Positions 36,990-46,397 are shown, numbered from the stretch's first letter. The stretch is 64,000 nucleotides of DNA from Flavobacterium sp. J49 (GCF_011742145.1 NZ_JAAQQU010000099.1:62001-126000); one strand, 5' to 3'. Notes: generated from the letters alone by a model not told the origin. Made by a program: numbers and translations.

Positions 36990-38516
36990 CTAAAAATTTA
37001 GTTCTCTGAATTTCTTTCCTATGGCTAAACTCAGTTTGGCTTTATAATCTTCGATTAACCATTCGCGATAATTCTTGCTGGTTTTGCCCAGACAATTTAC
37101 AAACCGTTTGACACGACTTTCAATATCATCAGATAATAACTTGGATAACATTCGAGCTCCGTTTAAATCGGTCGAATTCTCAACACACATTACGGCATGT
37201 TGGCTAATTGATTTTTCCAACACTTCTTTGGAACGCAAATTCAAAGCCGTATTCTTTTTGAACTCTTCTTCGATATCCATAGACACATCGGCAGTTTTGG
37301 CAAACATTTTCCGGATGGCTTCCGGCATCGTATATTTAAAGTTAAACTCAATCTCGGCATCATCACGCAGACTTTCCAAATAATATTCGGGAGACTTAAA
37401 AATATGCTGCCAATCAACCGGATCATTCCATAATCCAAATCGCAAAGCATTGTTTCCTAAGTCGATTACAGTAAACTCATCTTTGTGCGGCAGTTTACGC
37501 GAACCACGACCAATCATTTGGAAATACAATGTCAATGATTTGGTAGCACGATTCAGAATAATACTTTCTACTGTAGGTTCATCAAATCCGGTGGTTAAGA
37601 TACCAACCGACGTTAAAATAGCATCCGGTGTCTTTTTAAACCATTGCAAAATATCTTTTCGATCTTCTGCTGACGTAGTATTGTCTAAATGTTTAATGGG
37701 AAAACCGGCTTCTTTGAAAGTATCATAAACATATAAGGAAGTATTGATCCCATTGTTAAAAATCAAAGTCTTTTTTCCTAAGGATTTTTCGGTGTAAGCA
37801 TGCAATAATTTCTCCTGCATCACCATATTCATATACAAATCATCAGAAGATTTTACGGTGTAATCGCCATTGATGCCCACTTTGAGTGAAGTCAGCCCAA
37901 CATCATAACTGTAAGTCGTTGCTTTGGCCAAAAAACCTTTATCTATAAGCGATTGAATCGTGTCACCCACAATTAATTCGTCATAGTTTTGATGCATTGG
38001 CAACTTAATATTCGAACTCAAAGGCGTCGCAGTAACACCTAAAATAAAAGACTTTTTGAATTGACTGAGTAATTTTCGGAAAGAATTGTAATGGGCTTCA
38101 TCTATAATCACCAAACCAACATTGTCAATCATCAGTTTCTCATCATTTAGACGGTTTTTAAGTGTTTCTACCATGGCCACAAAACAAGAATATTCATCTT
38201 GATCCGGCAACTCTTTGATGTTACTGTTGATGATTTTGTTTTTGACATCAAATCCTTTAAGCATTTTAGAAGTTTGCTTGCAAAGCTCAATTCGATGGGT
38301 CAATACGACTACTTTTTTATTGTGTTGGGATAAATATCGTCGCACAATTTCAGAGAAAATCACCGTTTTTCCGCCACCGGTTGGCAATTGGTACAGCAAG
38401 TGATGATCACTCGGCGCATTGTCCAATCGGTCAAAAATTTTGTCAATATCGCCCTTCTGGTAACTGTAAAGTTCCTTTTTTTCTTCAATTTCGACATTAA
38501 AATCTTTCTGAGACAT
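36990..38516 (-). CDS. DEAD/DEAH-box (SF2) helicase, ResIII/RadD-like
   Basis: A 508-residue superfamily 2 helicase. Motifs: LPTGGGKTVIF (Walker A), VLTHRIELCKQ (Ia), VIIDEAHYNS (DEAH), GVTATPL (III), SVGILTTGFDEP (V region) and YFQMIGRGSRK (VI). The C-terminus is helical with no recognised domain. RadD/YejH-type proteins of this shape help replication-fork or ribosome processing in other bacteria; the exact role here is open. No restriction or methyltransferase gene is nearby, so it is not part of a visible restriction system. Confidence 0.9.
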   Translation of the reverse strand: MSQKDFNVEIEEKKELYSYQKGDIDKIFDRLDNAPSDHHLLYQLPTGGGKTVIFSEIVRRYLSQHNKKVVVLTHRIELCKQTSKMLKGFDVKNKIINSNIKELPDQDEYSCFVAMVETLKNRLNDEKLMIDNVGLVIIDEAHYNSFRKLLSQFKKSFILGVTATPLSSNIKLPMHQNYDELIVGDTIQSLIDKGFLAKATTYSYDVGLTSLKVGINGDYTVKSSDDLYMNMVMQEKLLHAYTEKSLGKKTLIFNNGINTSLYVYDTFKEAGFPIKHLDNTTSAEDRKDILQWFKKTPDAILTSVGILTTGFDEPTVESIILNRATKSLTLYFQMIGRGSRKLPHKDEFTVIDLGNNALRFGLWNDPVDWQHIFKSPEYYLESLRDDAEIEFNFKYTMPEAIRKMFAKTADVSMDIEEEFKKNTALNLRSKEVLEKSISQHAVMCVENSTDLNGARMLSKLLSDDIESRVKRFVNCLGKTSKNYREWLIEDYKAKLSLAIGKKFRELNF

Positions 38517-38535
38517 AGCGATTTGTACAATTTTG

Positions 38536-38568
38536 CAAAAGTACAGCTAAAAAAGAGTTATCCGGCAA
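38536..38568 (-). promoter_or_regulatory. Putative promoter of the helicase gene
   Basis: On the - strand, TACTTTTG (38543-38536) matches the -7 box about 19 bp before the ATG; a TTG lies 22 bp further upstream, slightly farther than ideal. Confidence 0.4.
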
Positions 38569-38592
38569 TTTAATTTTCTAAATAACAAAAAA

Positions 38593-39108
38593 TTAATATT
38601 CAAGCCTTTCTACAACGGCCATAAACTCATAATAATTAACCCATTTTTGAGTAATAGTTTCCTCTTTCACAGCCACTACTCTACTTTTAAAATCGGTCAA
38701 AATTCCCTTTTCAATCATAAAGCTTACGGCTTGTTGGTAAGATGTCAGCATGCTTTTGAAAAAGAGTTCCTGTTTGACCACTCTTTCCGCCGAAAATGTC
38801 TGGGCAATCTCTAGGTTGTAAAGCATTAAATCGGCAATGATAAACGAATCAACACCAAGCGATATAAAGTGTTTGATGAATTTCTGAGCCACAGAACGAC
38901 GCATTTTGGGTTTTTTCCCTTTTACCGGAAAGTATTCGTTAGAGATTTTGAACTTTGCTTCCCGAACAAGCTTGTCTTCATTGGGATTGAAGGCAAAATC
39001 ATAATATACTTTTACGCCGCTGAATTTGTCATAAAGCTCAATAATTTGTTCTTCGAGTTGTTCTTTGGAAAGTTCCGTTAGGTATTTTTTTAAATCTCTT
39101 TTACTCAT
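38593..39108 (-). CDS. Conserved DUF6155-like protein
   Basis: 171 residues, helical and rich in Lys/Glu, without signal peptide. SKRDLKKYLTELSKEQLEEQ at the start and the basic KKPKMRRSVAQKFIKHF stretch recall a family I know as DUF6155, found in Bacteroidota and Firmicutes with no assigned function. The basic patch could contact nucleic acid (inference). It is divergent from the DUF3817 gene; each has its own -7-type box in the 84-bp gap. Confidence 0.7.
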   Translation of the reverse strand: MSKRDLKKYLTELSKEQLEEQIIELYDKFSGVKVYYDFAFNPNEDKLVREAKFKISNEYFPVKGKKPKMRRSVAQKFIKHFISLGVDSFIIADLMLYNLEIAQTFSAERVVKQELFFKSMLTSYQQAVSFMIEKGILTDFKSRVVAVKEETITQKWVNYYEFMAVVERLEY

Positions 39109-39124
39109 GGTGCAATTATATGAA

Positions 39125-39132
39125 CAAAAGTA
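39125..39132 (-). promoter_or_regulatory. Putative -7 box for the DUF6155-like gene
   Basis: TACTTTTG on the - strand, 16 bp before the ATG at 39108. Confidence 0.4.
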
Positions 39133-39144
39133 ACCGCTTTTTGG

Positions 39145-39173
39145 TTGGTTTAGAATGTTATTACTTAATTTTG
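39145..39173 (+). promoter_or_regulatory. Putative promoter for DUF3817 and mechanosensitive channel genes
   Basis: TTG (39145-39147) and TAATTTTG (39166-39173) are 18 bp apart, 19 bp before the ATG at 39193. It is divergent from the opposing box at 39125. Confidence 0.55.
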
Positions 39174-39192
39174 CGGATAAATTCTGAAAATC

Positions 39193-39477
39193 ATGACCAA
39201 GCTTTTTAAACTTACTGCCATTGCAGAAGGCATTTCTTATCTGGTTTTATTCTTTAACATGTTAGTCATCAAACCCTCAAATACGGATTTGTATAAAACT
39301 TTGTTATTTCCCATAGGAATGGCGCATGGCTTGTTGTTTATTGGCTATGTAGCCTTGGCTTTTGTCATTTATAAAAGTCAGCATTGGAGTTTAAAAGAAT
39401 TGGCCATCGTTCAATTGGCTTCCCTATTGCCTTTTGCCACTTTTTATGTGGAAAAAAAATATGTGACAAATGCATAA
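39193..39477 (+). CDS. DUF3817 family small membrane protein
   Basis: 94 residues with three hydrophobic segments. KLTAIAEGISYLVLFFNM at the start and the FPIGMAHGLLFIGYVALA region are the DUF3817 hallmarks. These proteins are widespread integral membrane proteins of unknown role. Its end overlaps the start of the MscS-like gene by 8 bp, so the two are co-translated and perhaps functionally linked. Confidence 0.85.
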   Translation: MTKLFKLTAIAEGISYLVLFFNMLVIKPSNTDLYKTLLFPIGMAHGLLFIGYVALAFVIYKSQHWSLKELAIVQLASLLPFATFYVEKKYVTNA

Positions 39478-40732
39478 AATCTTCGAAAAAATATTTGGTT
39501 GGAGTTATCCTTTGTTCAAAAGATGGGATTTTGGCGAAACGCTATCTTCTTACTTGAGCTTAGCGATTAACATCCTTATTTTAGGTTTTATCGCCTACAC
39601 TATCTATTTGGTTTTTAGGTATGCTTTAGTGAGAATCCTAATCATAATTGCCCGAAGAACCAAAACAAGATTTGATGACTTATTAGTTTCCAATAAAACC
39701 GCAAAATATACTGCTCATCTGATTCCGTTATTGTTTATCTACAAATCGGTTCCAATCATTTTGGAAAACTTTGTCTATTGGGAAGGCATTTTCGGGAAAC
39801 TGGTTGGCATTTATATTGTGTTGTTGAGTTTGTGGATTATCAAAACCATACTCAATGCCTTTCGAGATCATTTAAAATCAAACCCTTCTTTTAGCGATAA
39901 GCCTATTGACAGTTACATTCAAGTAATTATGATAGTGCTTTGGACTTTTGGTTTCATCATCATAGTCTCCAAAGTTTTTGACATCAGTACCAATGCAATG
40001 TTGGGAACTTTTGGAGCCATTTCGGCTATCATTATTTTGATTTTTAGAGACACCATCTTAGGTTTTGTGGCTAGTGTTCAAGTGTCCTTAAATGATATGG
40101 TTCGGATTGGTGATTGGATTACATTTGACAAGTTTGGTGCGGATGGCGATGTAATCGAAATCAATTTAGCTACAGTAAAAGTTCGAAATTTTGACAACAC
40201 TACGACAACGATTCCAACCTACAGCATGATTTCTGATTCCTTCCGAAACTGGCGTGGTATGCTGGATTCCAGTGGAAGAAGAATCAAAAGACACATTCTT
40301 ATCAAAGCCAAAAGCATTCGTTTTTTGGATGAAAAAGAACTGGAAGAATTAAAACGAATCCAATTGGTAACGCATTACATTGAGCATCGTCAAACCGAGA
40401 TTGACAAGTTTAATGCAACACGCGGCATTGATAAGTCTTTGTTAATTAACGGTAGAAATATGACCAACTTTGGGTTATTCCGAAAATACATTACCCAATA
40501 TTTGAGCCAATATCCGGGTTTGAATAAGGATATGATTTTGTTGTGCCGTCAGTTGCAACCTACGGCTCAAGGGATTCCGCTGGAGATTTATACTTTCTCT
40601 AACGATAAAAGATTTGAGAACTACGAATATATTATGGCCGATATTTTTGACCATATCTTTGCTTCGATTCCTTATTTTGACCTGGAAATTTACGAAATGC
40701 CTTCAGGCAAAAGCGACTTTGTAGATCAATAA
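39470..40732 (+). CDS. MscS-family mechanosensitive ion channel
   Basis: 420 residues. Several N-terminal membrane segments are followed by the MscS pore and beta domains: AMLGTFGAISAIIILIFRDT matches the pore helix and the following LGFVASVQVSLNDMVRIGDWI is the conserved link into the cytoplasmic beta domain. Members release osmolytes during hypo-osmotic shock. The extended C-terminal domain (about 290-420) is the soluble vestibule. It overlaps the DUF3817 gene at its start and the convergent thioesterase gene by 7 bp at its end. Confidence 0.92.
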   Translation: MHKIFEKIFGWSYPLFKRWDFGETLSSYLSLAINILILGFIAYTIYLVFRYALVRILIIIARRTKTRFDDLLVSNKTAKYTAHLIPLLFIYKSVPIILENFVYWEGIFGKLVGIYIVLLSLWIIKTILNAFRDHLKSNPSFSDKPIDSYIQVIMIVLWTFGFIIIVSKVFDISTNAMLGTFGAISAIIILIFRDTILGFVASVQVSLNDMVRIGDWITFDKFGADGDVIEINLATVKVRNFDNTTTTIPTYSMISDSFRNWRGMLDSSGRRIKRHILIKAKSIRFLDEKELEELKRIQLVTHYIEHRQTEIDKFNATRGIDKSLLINGRNMTNFGLFRKYITQYLSQYPGLNKDMILLCRQLQPTAQGIPLEIYTFSNDKRFENYEYIMADIFDHIFASIPYFDLEIYEMPSGKSDFVDQ

Positions 40733-41139
40733 CCGGTCAATCGGTCCTGTATATACTCGATTTGTGTTTTTCCATGTGGTTTTGGTTTACCGTCTGTTCC
40801 CAGACTTACCATAGTAATCGAATCAATAGTAATAATGATTTCTCGAGTCATCATATTTCTGACCTGACAAGTCAATGTCAGCGACGATTTACCGAATTTC
40901 ACCACATCTATTCCAATTTCTACAATATCACCTTGTTTAGCCGAACTTCTGAAATTGATTTCCGACATGTGTTTGGTTACTATTTTGGGATTTTCGAGTT
41001 GGATTATCGAATACAAGGCCAATTCTTCATCAATCCAAGCCAAAAGTCTACCGCCAAATAAAGTACTGTTAGGATTTAAATCTTCGGGTTTTACCCATTT
41101 TCTGGTATGAAATCTCATAGGAAATAATTTGTTAAGCAA
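40726..41139 (-). CDS. Acyl-CoA thioesterase (hotdog fold, YciA-like)
   Basis: 137 residues. The signature LNPNSTLFGGRLLAWIDEELA (read in two parts: NSTLFGG and WIDEE) is the conserved helix and active-site region of YciA-type acyl-CoA hydrolases; GDIVEIGIDVVKFGKSSL is the second conserved strand. The enzyme hydrolyses acyl-CoA to free acid plus CoA; chain preference unknown. It is convergent with the MscS gene and appears monocistronic. Confidence 0.9.
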   Translation of the reverse strand: MLNKLFPMRFHTRKWVKPEDLNPNSTLFGGRLLAWIDEELALYSIIQLENPKIVTKHMSEINFRSSAKQGDIVEIGIDVVKFGKSSLTLTCQVRNMMTREIIITIDSITMVSLGTDGKPKPHGKTQIEYIQDRLTGY

Positions 41140-41277
41140 AATTAATGAATTTCGTTAGTGCTATACCATTTTTGGCAATTCATTAACCGAAAACGTTTTC
41201 AGGCATTAAGGTCACATTGATTAATTGTAAAGTTTACTCAAACACCGAAACACTTCTGCCATTAAAGGGGAAAAAAG

Positions 41278-41307
41278 TTGATTATTAACTGTAAACATTT
41301 ATATTTG
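41278..41307 (+). promoter_or_regulatory. Putative promoter of the OmpA-family gene
   Basis: TTG (41278-41280) and TATATTTG (41300-41307) are separated by 19 bp, a good fit to the Bacteroidota consensus. An AT-rich leader of about 35 nt follows before the ATG, typical of strongly expressed outer-membrane protein genes in this phylum. Confidence 0.6.
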
Positions 41308-41347
41308 CATACATTTAACATTTAATTGTAAATTAAATTATTCAAGT

Positions 41348-42667
41348 ATGAAAAAAAACCTACTGACCCTATTTGCATTTTTATTCATTTATGCTGCCCA
41401 TTCACAAGTTGCTGTAGATACAACCGGAATCATCGGTGATAGTTATAATAAGTGGTCCATTGAACTTTCAGTCGGACAAGGAAAAGGTGTTAAGCCATAT
41501 GCTGATGGCTATTTTTCCAGTAATCCGGACAAAGTTTTCGGAGGATTACAGCTTAATTCCTTTGGGATTGGAGCTCGATACATGATCAGCCCGAAATTTG
41601 GTTTAAAATTCGACTTCAACTATGAAAATTTCAAAAACCAAAGCGGTAGCGAAAGCTTAGAGTTTGAAATGGTTCAATACCGAACCGGTATTCAAGGAGT
41701 TGTGAATGCTGTTCGTTTATTCGGAATTGAAGAAGCTGCCGGAAGATTTGGTTTGTTATTACATGGTGGACTTAACTTTGCTTACATGCAGCCACAAACA
41801 GAAGCTCCGGGTCACAACAAGGGAAGACATGAATGGAATGGTGGTTTAATTGTTGGTTTTTCTCCACAATTCAGATTAACCAATTCGTTAGCTCTTTTTG
41901 CCGATTTGAGCACCATGAATAATTACAGACAACATTTTAATTGGGATGGTTCTTATGCTGAAAGCACAAACAACCTTTCAGGACAACAAATATTAATGTC
42001 ATTTGGCTTGTCATATTCTTTCGGTAGAGAGAAAATCCACGGAGATTGGGCAATTATCCAAGACAAAAAAGACAAAGAAATAGCAGAATTAAACAACAGA
42101 ATTGGTGAAATCGAAACCTTGATGAACGATAGCGATAAAGACGGTGTGCCTGATTATTTGGATGTTGAAAACAATTCTATTGCCGGAGTGGCTGTTGACA
42201 CCAAAGGTAGAATGGTTGACAAAAACACTAATGGGGTTCCGGACGAGCTAGAAAAGTATATTGATAGCTCTATCACCAATAATAACAGCAGCAACAATAC
42301 AGCATTGTCTAAAAACATCTTAGAGCAGTTGATTAACGAAGGTTACATCGCAGTTTATTTTGATAAAAACTATTCACAACCAACACCGGCATCGGCCGAT
42401 AATATTGGCTTTGTATTAAACTATTTAAGAAACAATCCTTCAGCCTCAGTAGAGATTTCAGGTTATGCTGATGAAGTTGGAAAAAGTGCGAATAACAAGA
42501 AGTTAGCATCAGCCAGAGCCGAAAATGTGAAAGCCATTTTGGTTAAAGCCGGTATCAATCCTTCAAGATTAAACGCTAAAGGAGCAGGAATCGACAGTTC
42601 GGTTGACAAGAATTCTGAGTACGCCCGACGCTTAGTTCGCAAGGCTGTGTTCAAGATAACTAATTAA
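41348..42667 (+). CDS. OmpA-family outer-membrane protein
   Basis: 439 residues with a signal peptide (MKKNLLTLFAFLFIYAAHSQ). An N-terminal eight-stranded barrel (about 30-235) is followed by a linker with a thrombospondin-type-3-like calcium motif (DSDKDGVPDYLDVE) and a C-terminal peptidoglycan-binding OmpA domain (YFDKNYSQPTPAS, VEISGYADEVG, SARAENVKAIL, NAKGAGID). It anchors the outer membrane to the wall. It has a good promoter and terminator of its own, consistent with an abundant protein. Confidence 0.93.
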   Translation: MKKNLLTLFAFLFIYAAHSQVAVDTTGIIGDSYNKWSIELSVGQGKGVKPYADGYFSSNPDKVFGGLQLNSFGIGARYMISPKFGLKFDFNYENFKNQSGSESLEFEMVQYRTGIQGVVNAVRLFGIEEAAGRFGLLLHGGLNFAYMQPQTEAPGHNKGRHEWNGGLIVGFSPQFRLTNSLALFADLSTMNNYRQHFNWDGSYAESTNNLSGQQILMSFGLSYSFGREKIHGDWAIIQDKKDKEIAELNNRIGEIETLMNDSDKDGVPDYLDVENNSIAGVAVDTKGRMVDKNTNGVPDELEKYIDSSITNNNSSNNTALSKNILEQLINEGYIAVYFDKNYSQPTPASADNIGFVLNYLRNNPSASVEISGYADEVGKSANNKKLASARAENVKAILVKAGINPSRLNAKGAGIDSSVDKNSEYARRLVRKAVFKITN

Positions 42668-42692
42668 CAATTAATTATTGATAACTATAAAA

Positions 42693-42723
42693 TGACCTCT
42701 GTTTTGCGACAGAGGTTTTTTTA
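42693..42723 (+). terminator. Terminator after the OmpA-family gene
   Basis: ACCTCTG and CAGAGGT form a stem with an 8-nt loop, followed by seven T residues. Confidence 0.85.
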
Positions 42724-42870
42724 TAACTTTAAATAAAAATGGAAGCAGAAGATGTTTCCTTCGGCAGTTGTTTAGCTTGTGTGACATTAAGAGAAAAGCG
42801 ACCATTGAAATTCAGGTACACAGACTTTAGTTCGCTTCAAACAAATAAAAACCACTAAAAAAATCCCACT

Positions 42871-43269
42871 ATGGAAGCCAGAGACAATAATGTTCTAGAA
42901 TTAAGAGGAGAATCTTTAGGAACAATCACCAATCAGTCCTCACTCGAGGAAGTTTTTCAGAATAAAACCCTCCGCCCTATTTTAAAGTTACAGAATGATT
43001 TATTCATTCAGGTTTTTATCAATTATGCTCTAAAACAAAAAAACGTTTTCTTCTCATTAACACCCGAAAAGAAAATGGCCTACATTGAAAATGTTATCCA
43101 AAGAGATATCAAATTCAGAAACTCCTTAAAAGGAATGGTCATCGCCTTTTTTACCTTAGAGGAATATGCAGAATACATTCAAAATTCCTCTAATCTCAAC
43201 AAACGCATGATGAACATGTTGATTGAAAGATTAAAAAGTCAAATCCAATTAATTGAAATCAATCCCTGA
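42871..43269 (+). CDS. Conserved flavobacterial protein of unknown function
   Basis: 132 residues, soluble and helical. RGESLGTITNQSSLEEVFQN, TLRPILKLQNDLF and SSNLNKRMMNMLIERLKSQ are the parts I recognise from other flavobacteria, where it is sometimes labelled glyoxalase. I see no vicinal-oxygen-chelate metal ligands or repeat, so that label is not supported. It is monocistronic between two terminators, so its role cannot be inferred from neighbours. Confidence 0.7.
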   Translation: MEARDNNVLELRGESLGTITNQSSLEEVFQNKTLRPILKLQNDLFIQVFINYALKQKNVFFSLTPEKKMAYIENVIQRDIKFRNSLKGMVIAFFTLEEYAEYIQNSSNLNKRMMNMLIERLKSQIQLIEINP

Positions 43270-43292
43270 CAACTAACGCTAATCATAAAGAA

Positions 43293-43339
43293 TACGCCAT
43301 TTTAACTATTGTTTACAATGTTTAATGGCGTTATTTTTT
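43293..43339 (+). terminator. Possible terminator after the 132-residue protein gene
   Basis: TACGCCATT and AATGGCGTT (one mismatch at the tip) form an 8-9-bp stem with a long AT-rich loop of 22 nt, followed by ATTTTTTT. Confidence 0.6.
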
Positions 43340-43509
43340 TGACTTTTCTTAATGATAATTAAATTCTCTATTTGTATTTCCTTCTTTTTTTGGATAATTT
43401 TCAATAACTAAATATCAATAAATATTTTATCGTAAAACTTAATACAATTCAAAGATTTACGTATTATACAACGAATTTTTCATTATAATTGTTAAAAAGA
43501 ATAACAATT

Positions 43510-44223
43510 ATGAAAGAGGAATATTTTAAGTGGTATTCACCTAATTTAAGCCGTGAAATCCAAATGTTGGTTTTCGGACATGCAGGATATCCGGTTATCC
43601 TCTTCCCTACTTCAATGGGAAGTTTCCACGAAAATAAAGACCAAGGATTAATCGAAAGTGCCCGCTGGTATATTGAACAAGGATTGATTCAAATCTTTTG
43701 CCCGGACAGTATTGACAAAGACAGTTTTTACAACAAAAATATCCATCCGGTTCATCGCATCCAAAACCACGTTTGGTATGATAAAATGATTTGCCACGAA
43801 ATTGTAGAACGCGTCAAAAACAATACCTATGCCGGAAAAGTAGCGGTTGCCGGTTGCAGTTTTGGCGGTTATCACGCCGCTAACTTTGCTTTCAAACATC
43901 CCGGTTATGTAAGTCATATGTTTTCGCTGAGTGGTGCTTTTTCGATCAAAAGTTTTATGGATGGTCATTGGGATGACAACGTGTTTTATAACAGCCCGGA
44001 AGATTATCTTCACGGATTAAACGACGGAGAATTATGGAACATGGATATCATCCTCGGCACTTCAAATTGGGATATCTGTTTTGATGCCAATTTAAAACTG
44101 AGTAAAATTCTTTCCCAAAGAGACATTCCCCATTGGCTGGACATTCGACAAGAACGGGAACACGATTGGCCGGTTTGGCGCGAAATGTTTCCGCACTATT
44201 TATCCAGAATAAAGTTTTTTTAA
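43510..44223 (+). CDS. Alpha/beta-hydrolase esterase (esterase D-like)
   Basis: 237 residues. The start is set at 43510 (MKEEYFKWYSPNLSRE); the TTG at 43489 would add only seven unlikely residues. The nucleophile elbow is GCSFGG (Ser in G-x-S-x-G) in VAVAGCSFGGYHAANFAF, with Asp in the DGHWDDN region and His in the EHDWPVW motif near the end, the pattern of an S-formylglutathione hydrolase/esterase-D relative. No signal peptide, so cytosolic. It is the first gene of the five-gene + strand arm of the amidoligase cluster and may hydrolyse an ester intermediate of that pathway (inference). Confidence 0.85.
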   Translation: MKEEYFKWYSPNLSREIQMLVFGHAGYPVILFPTSMGSFHENKDQGLIESARWYIEQGLIQIFCPDSIDKDSFYNKNIHPVHRIQNHVWYDKMICHEIVERVKNNTYAGKVAVAGCSFGGYHAANFAFKHPGYVSHMFSLSGAFSIKSFMDGHWDDNVFYNSPEDYLHGLNDGELWNMDIILGTSNWDICFDANLKLSKILSQRDIPHWLDIRQEREHDWPVWREMFPHYLSRIKFF

Positions 44224-44259
44224 CAACAAGAAGTAAGTCAAAACATAAAATCAAAACAC

Positions 44260-45207
44260 ATGAAAAAGATTGGTATTTTATTCGGAATGGAAGACACTTT
44301 CCCCTATGCATTTATAGAAAGAGTCAATTCAAAAAACGAAAAAGGCATCGTAGCCGAAGCGGTAACTATAGACAAAGTAGTGCAAAACAAAGGTGGCGAA
44401 TATGCAGTGATTATTGATAGAATTTCACAAGATGTTCCTTTCTATAGAGCGTTTTTGAAAAATGCAGCACTAACCGGAACCAATGTTATCAATAATCCGT
44501 TTTGGTGGAGTGCTGATGATAAGTTTTTCAACAATTGTTTGGCTGATACTTTGGGCGTTCCGTTACCCAATACAGTTATTCTACCTTCTGCAGAACATCC
44601 GACGGATACGACATCCAAATCCTTCAGAAACCTGAAGTATCCAATGGATTGGGAAGGAATCTTTGATTACATAGGCTTTCCTGCTTATATGAAACCTTAT
44701 GCCGGCGGCGGTTGGAAAAACGTTTACCGATTGGAAAACAAAGAAGAATTCTTTGAAAAACACCGTGAAACAGGACAATTGGTTATGCTTTTACAAGAGG
44801 AAATAGTATTCCAAGACTATTATCGCGTGTATTGTTTGGGCGGAAAAGCGGTTAGAATCATGCCTTACGAACCCAGAAATCCACACCATTTAAGATATGT
44901 AGTCGAGAATCCAAATACCGATAAGAAACTAATGGCTACGATTAAAGATTACACGCTTCGCCTTTGCAAAGGCTTAGGCTATGATTTTAACACGGTGGAA
45001 TTTGCGGTGCGTGACGGAATACCATATGCTATCGACTTTGGCAATCCGGCTCCTGATGCTGAGTATACTTCGGTTGGTGCCGAAAACTTCGAATGGGTGG
45101 TGGAAGAAGCGGCCAAAATGGCAATAGCTTTCGCCAAAAAACAAAAACCGGGTAAAGTCAACCTAACTTGGGGCGATTTTATCAAAAACGCCGTGAGTGA
45201 GAAATAA
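44260..45207 (+). CDS. ATP-grasp (RimK-like) amide ligase
   Basis: 315 residues. ATP-grasp fold: nucleotide-binding AYMKPYAGGGWKNVY with Lys and Gly-rich loop, LLQEEIVFQDYYRVYCLGGKAV (hinge and second Lys region), and the metal-binding region FAVRDGIPYAIDFGNPAPDAE, where Asp and Asn take the place of the usual Glu/Asn pair. Enzymes of this fold join a carboxylate to an amine with ATP. It lies 36 bp after the esterase and 27 bp before the GCS2 ligase, so it is part of one operon. The substrate pair is unknown. Confidence 0.88.
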   Translation: MKKIGILFGMEDTFPYAFIERVNSKNEKGIVAEAVTIDKVVQNKGGEYAVIIDRISQDVPFYRAFLKNAALTGTNVINNPFWWSADDKFFNNCLADTLGVPLPNTVILPSAEHPTDTTSKSFRNLKYPMDWEGIFDYIGFPAYMKPYAGGGWKNVYRLENKEEFFEKHRETGQLVMLLQEEIVFQDYYRVYCLGGKAVRIMPYEPRNPHHLRYVVENPNTDKKLMATIKDYTLRLCKGLGYDFNTVEFAVRDGIPYAIDFGNPAPDAEYTSVGAENFEWVVEEAAKMAIAFAKKQKPGKVNLTWGDFIKNAVSEK

Positions 45208-45234
45208 TAACTTTCTTTTAATTAAAAGTAAAAA

Positions 45235-46344
45235 ATGAAGAAGAAATTACCCGTATTTACCCTGGGCGTTGAAGAAGAATACCAAATTATAGATCCGCAA
45301 ACCCGTGATTTACGCTCTCATTTGTCCAAAATTGTTGATGGCGCCAAAATCATTTTAAACGAACAAGTAAAAGCCGAAATGCACCAGTCTGTGGTGGAAG
45401 TCGGAACCAATATTTGTAAAAATGTCAAAGAAGCCAAAGCCGAAATCCGTTTTCTCAGAAGTAAAATAGTAGAACTCGCAGCCAAACAAAACCTAGTAGT
45501 TGGTGGCGCCGGAACTCATCCGTTTTCACGTTGGCAAGACCAACCGATTACCGACGATCCAAGATACCATCACATCGTAAACGAATTACAAGATGCCGCG
45601 CGCTCCAATTTGATTTTCGGAATGCATTGCCACGTTGGCATTGAAAACCGTGAAATTGGTTTGCAACTCATGAATCAAGCGACTTATTTCTTGCCGCATA
45701 TTTTTGCGTTGTCCACCAATTCACCGTTTTGGGAAGGCCGTAATACCGGTTATAAATCATTCAGAACCAAAGTTTTTGACAAATTTCCTCGAACCGGCTT
45801 ACCTGAATATTTTGATAGCGTTCAAGCTTATGACAATTATTTAGAAACTTTGGTCAAAACCAAATGTATTGACAATCCTAAGAAAATTTGGTGGGATTTG
45901 CGTTTGCATCCGTTCTATGATACGATTGAATTTCGCATTACCGATATGAGCTTGACGGTAGATGAAGCGATGTGTATCGTAGCAATCATCCAAGCGGTTG
46001 TGGCTAAATTATACAAATTGACCATGGCCAATACCAGTTTCAACATCTACCGAATTGCTTTGATTAAAGAGAATAAATTCCGAGCTGCGCGTTACGGCAT
46101 TGAAGGCAACATGATTGATTTTGGCTTGCAACAAGAAGTAGATACCAAATGTTTGATTCTCGAACTACTCGAGTTTATTGATGATGTGGTTGATGAATTA
46201 GGCAGTCGAGACGAAATCAATTATGTTCACACTATTCTAAAAGAAGGCACCGGAGCCGACAAACAATTGGCCGTCTTTAATTATACCCAAGATTTGACCA
46301 AAGTAGTAGACATGATTACCAGCGAATTCACCAAAGGATTGTAG
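45235..46344 (+). CDS. Carboxylate-amine ligase, GCS2/YbdK family
   Basis: 369 residues of the glutamate-cysteine ligase type 2 fold. The metal-binding N-terminal motif is LGVEEEYQIIDP (GVEEE), followed by EMHQSVVEVGT, the conserved GMHCHVGIENRE and FRITDMSLTV. YbdK-like members make gamma-glutamyl or other amide bonds with ATP; the acceptor is not predictable. It is flanked by two ATP-grasp-type genes and an amidotransferase, which suggests it forms one bond of a multi-step product. Cytosolic. Confidence 0.92.
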   Translation: MKKKLPVFTLGVEEEYQIIDPQTRDLRSHLSKIVDGAKIILNEQVKAEMHQSVVEVGTNICKNVKEAKAEIRFLRSKIVELAAKQNLVVGGAGTHPFSRWQDQPITDDPRYHHIVNELQDAARSNLIFGMHCHVGIENREIGLQLMNQATYFLPHIFALSTNSPFWEGRNTGYKSFRTKVFDKFPRTGLPEYFDSVQAYDNYLETLVKTKCIDNPKKIWWDLRLHPFYDTIEFRITDMSLTVDEAMCIVAIIQAVVAKLYKLTMANTSFNIYRIALIKENKFRAARYGIEGNMIDFGLQQEVDTKCLILELLEFIDDVVDELGSRDEINYVHTILKEGTGADKQLAVFNYTQDLTKVVDMITSEFTKGL

Positions 46345-46397
46345 TGTTGTTAATGGAATTGTTATTAACTAAAAACGAAACACTGAACACTATTGCT

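Noticed and set aside
36990..38516. Helicase as part of a restriction or defence system
   Set aside because: No methyltransferase, nuclease or other defence gene lies beside it; neighbours are a DUF294 protein and a DUF6155-like gene.
42871..43269. Annotation of this gene as glyoxalase
   Set aside because: The sequence shows no metal-ligand pattern or beta-alpha-beta repeat of the vicinal-oxygen-chelate fold; the label seems to be inherited.
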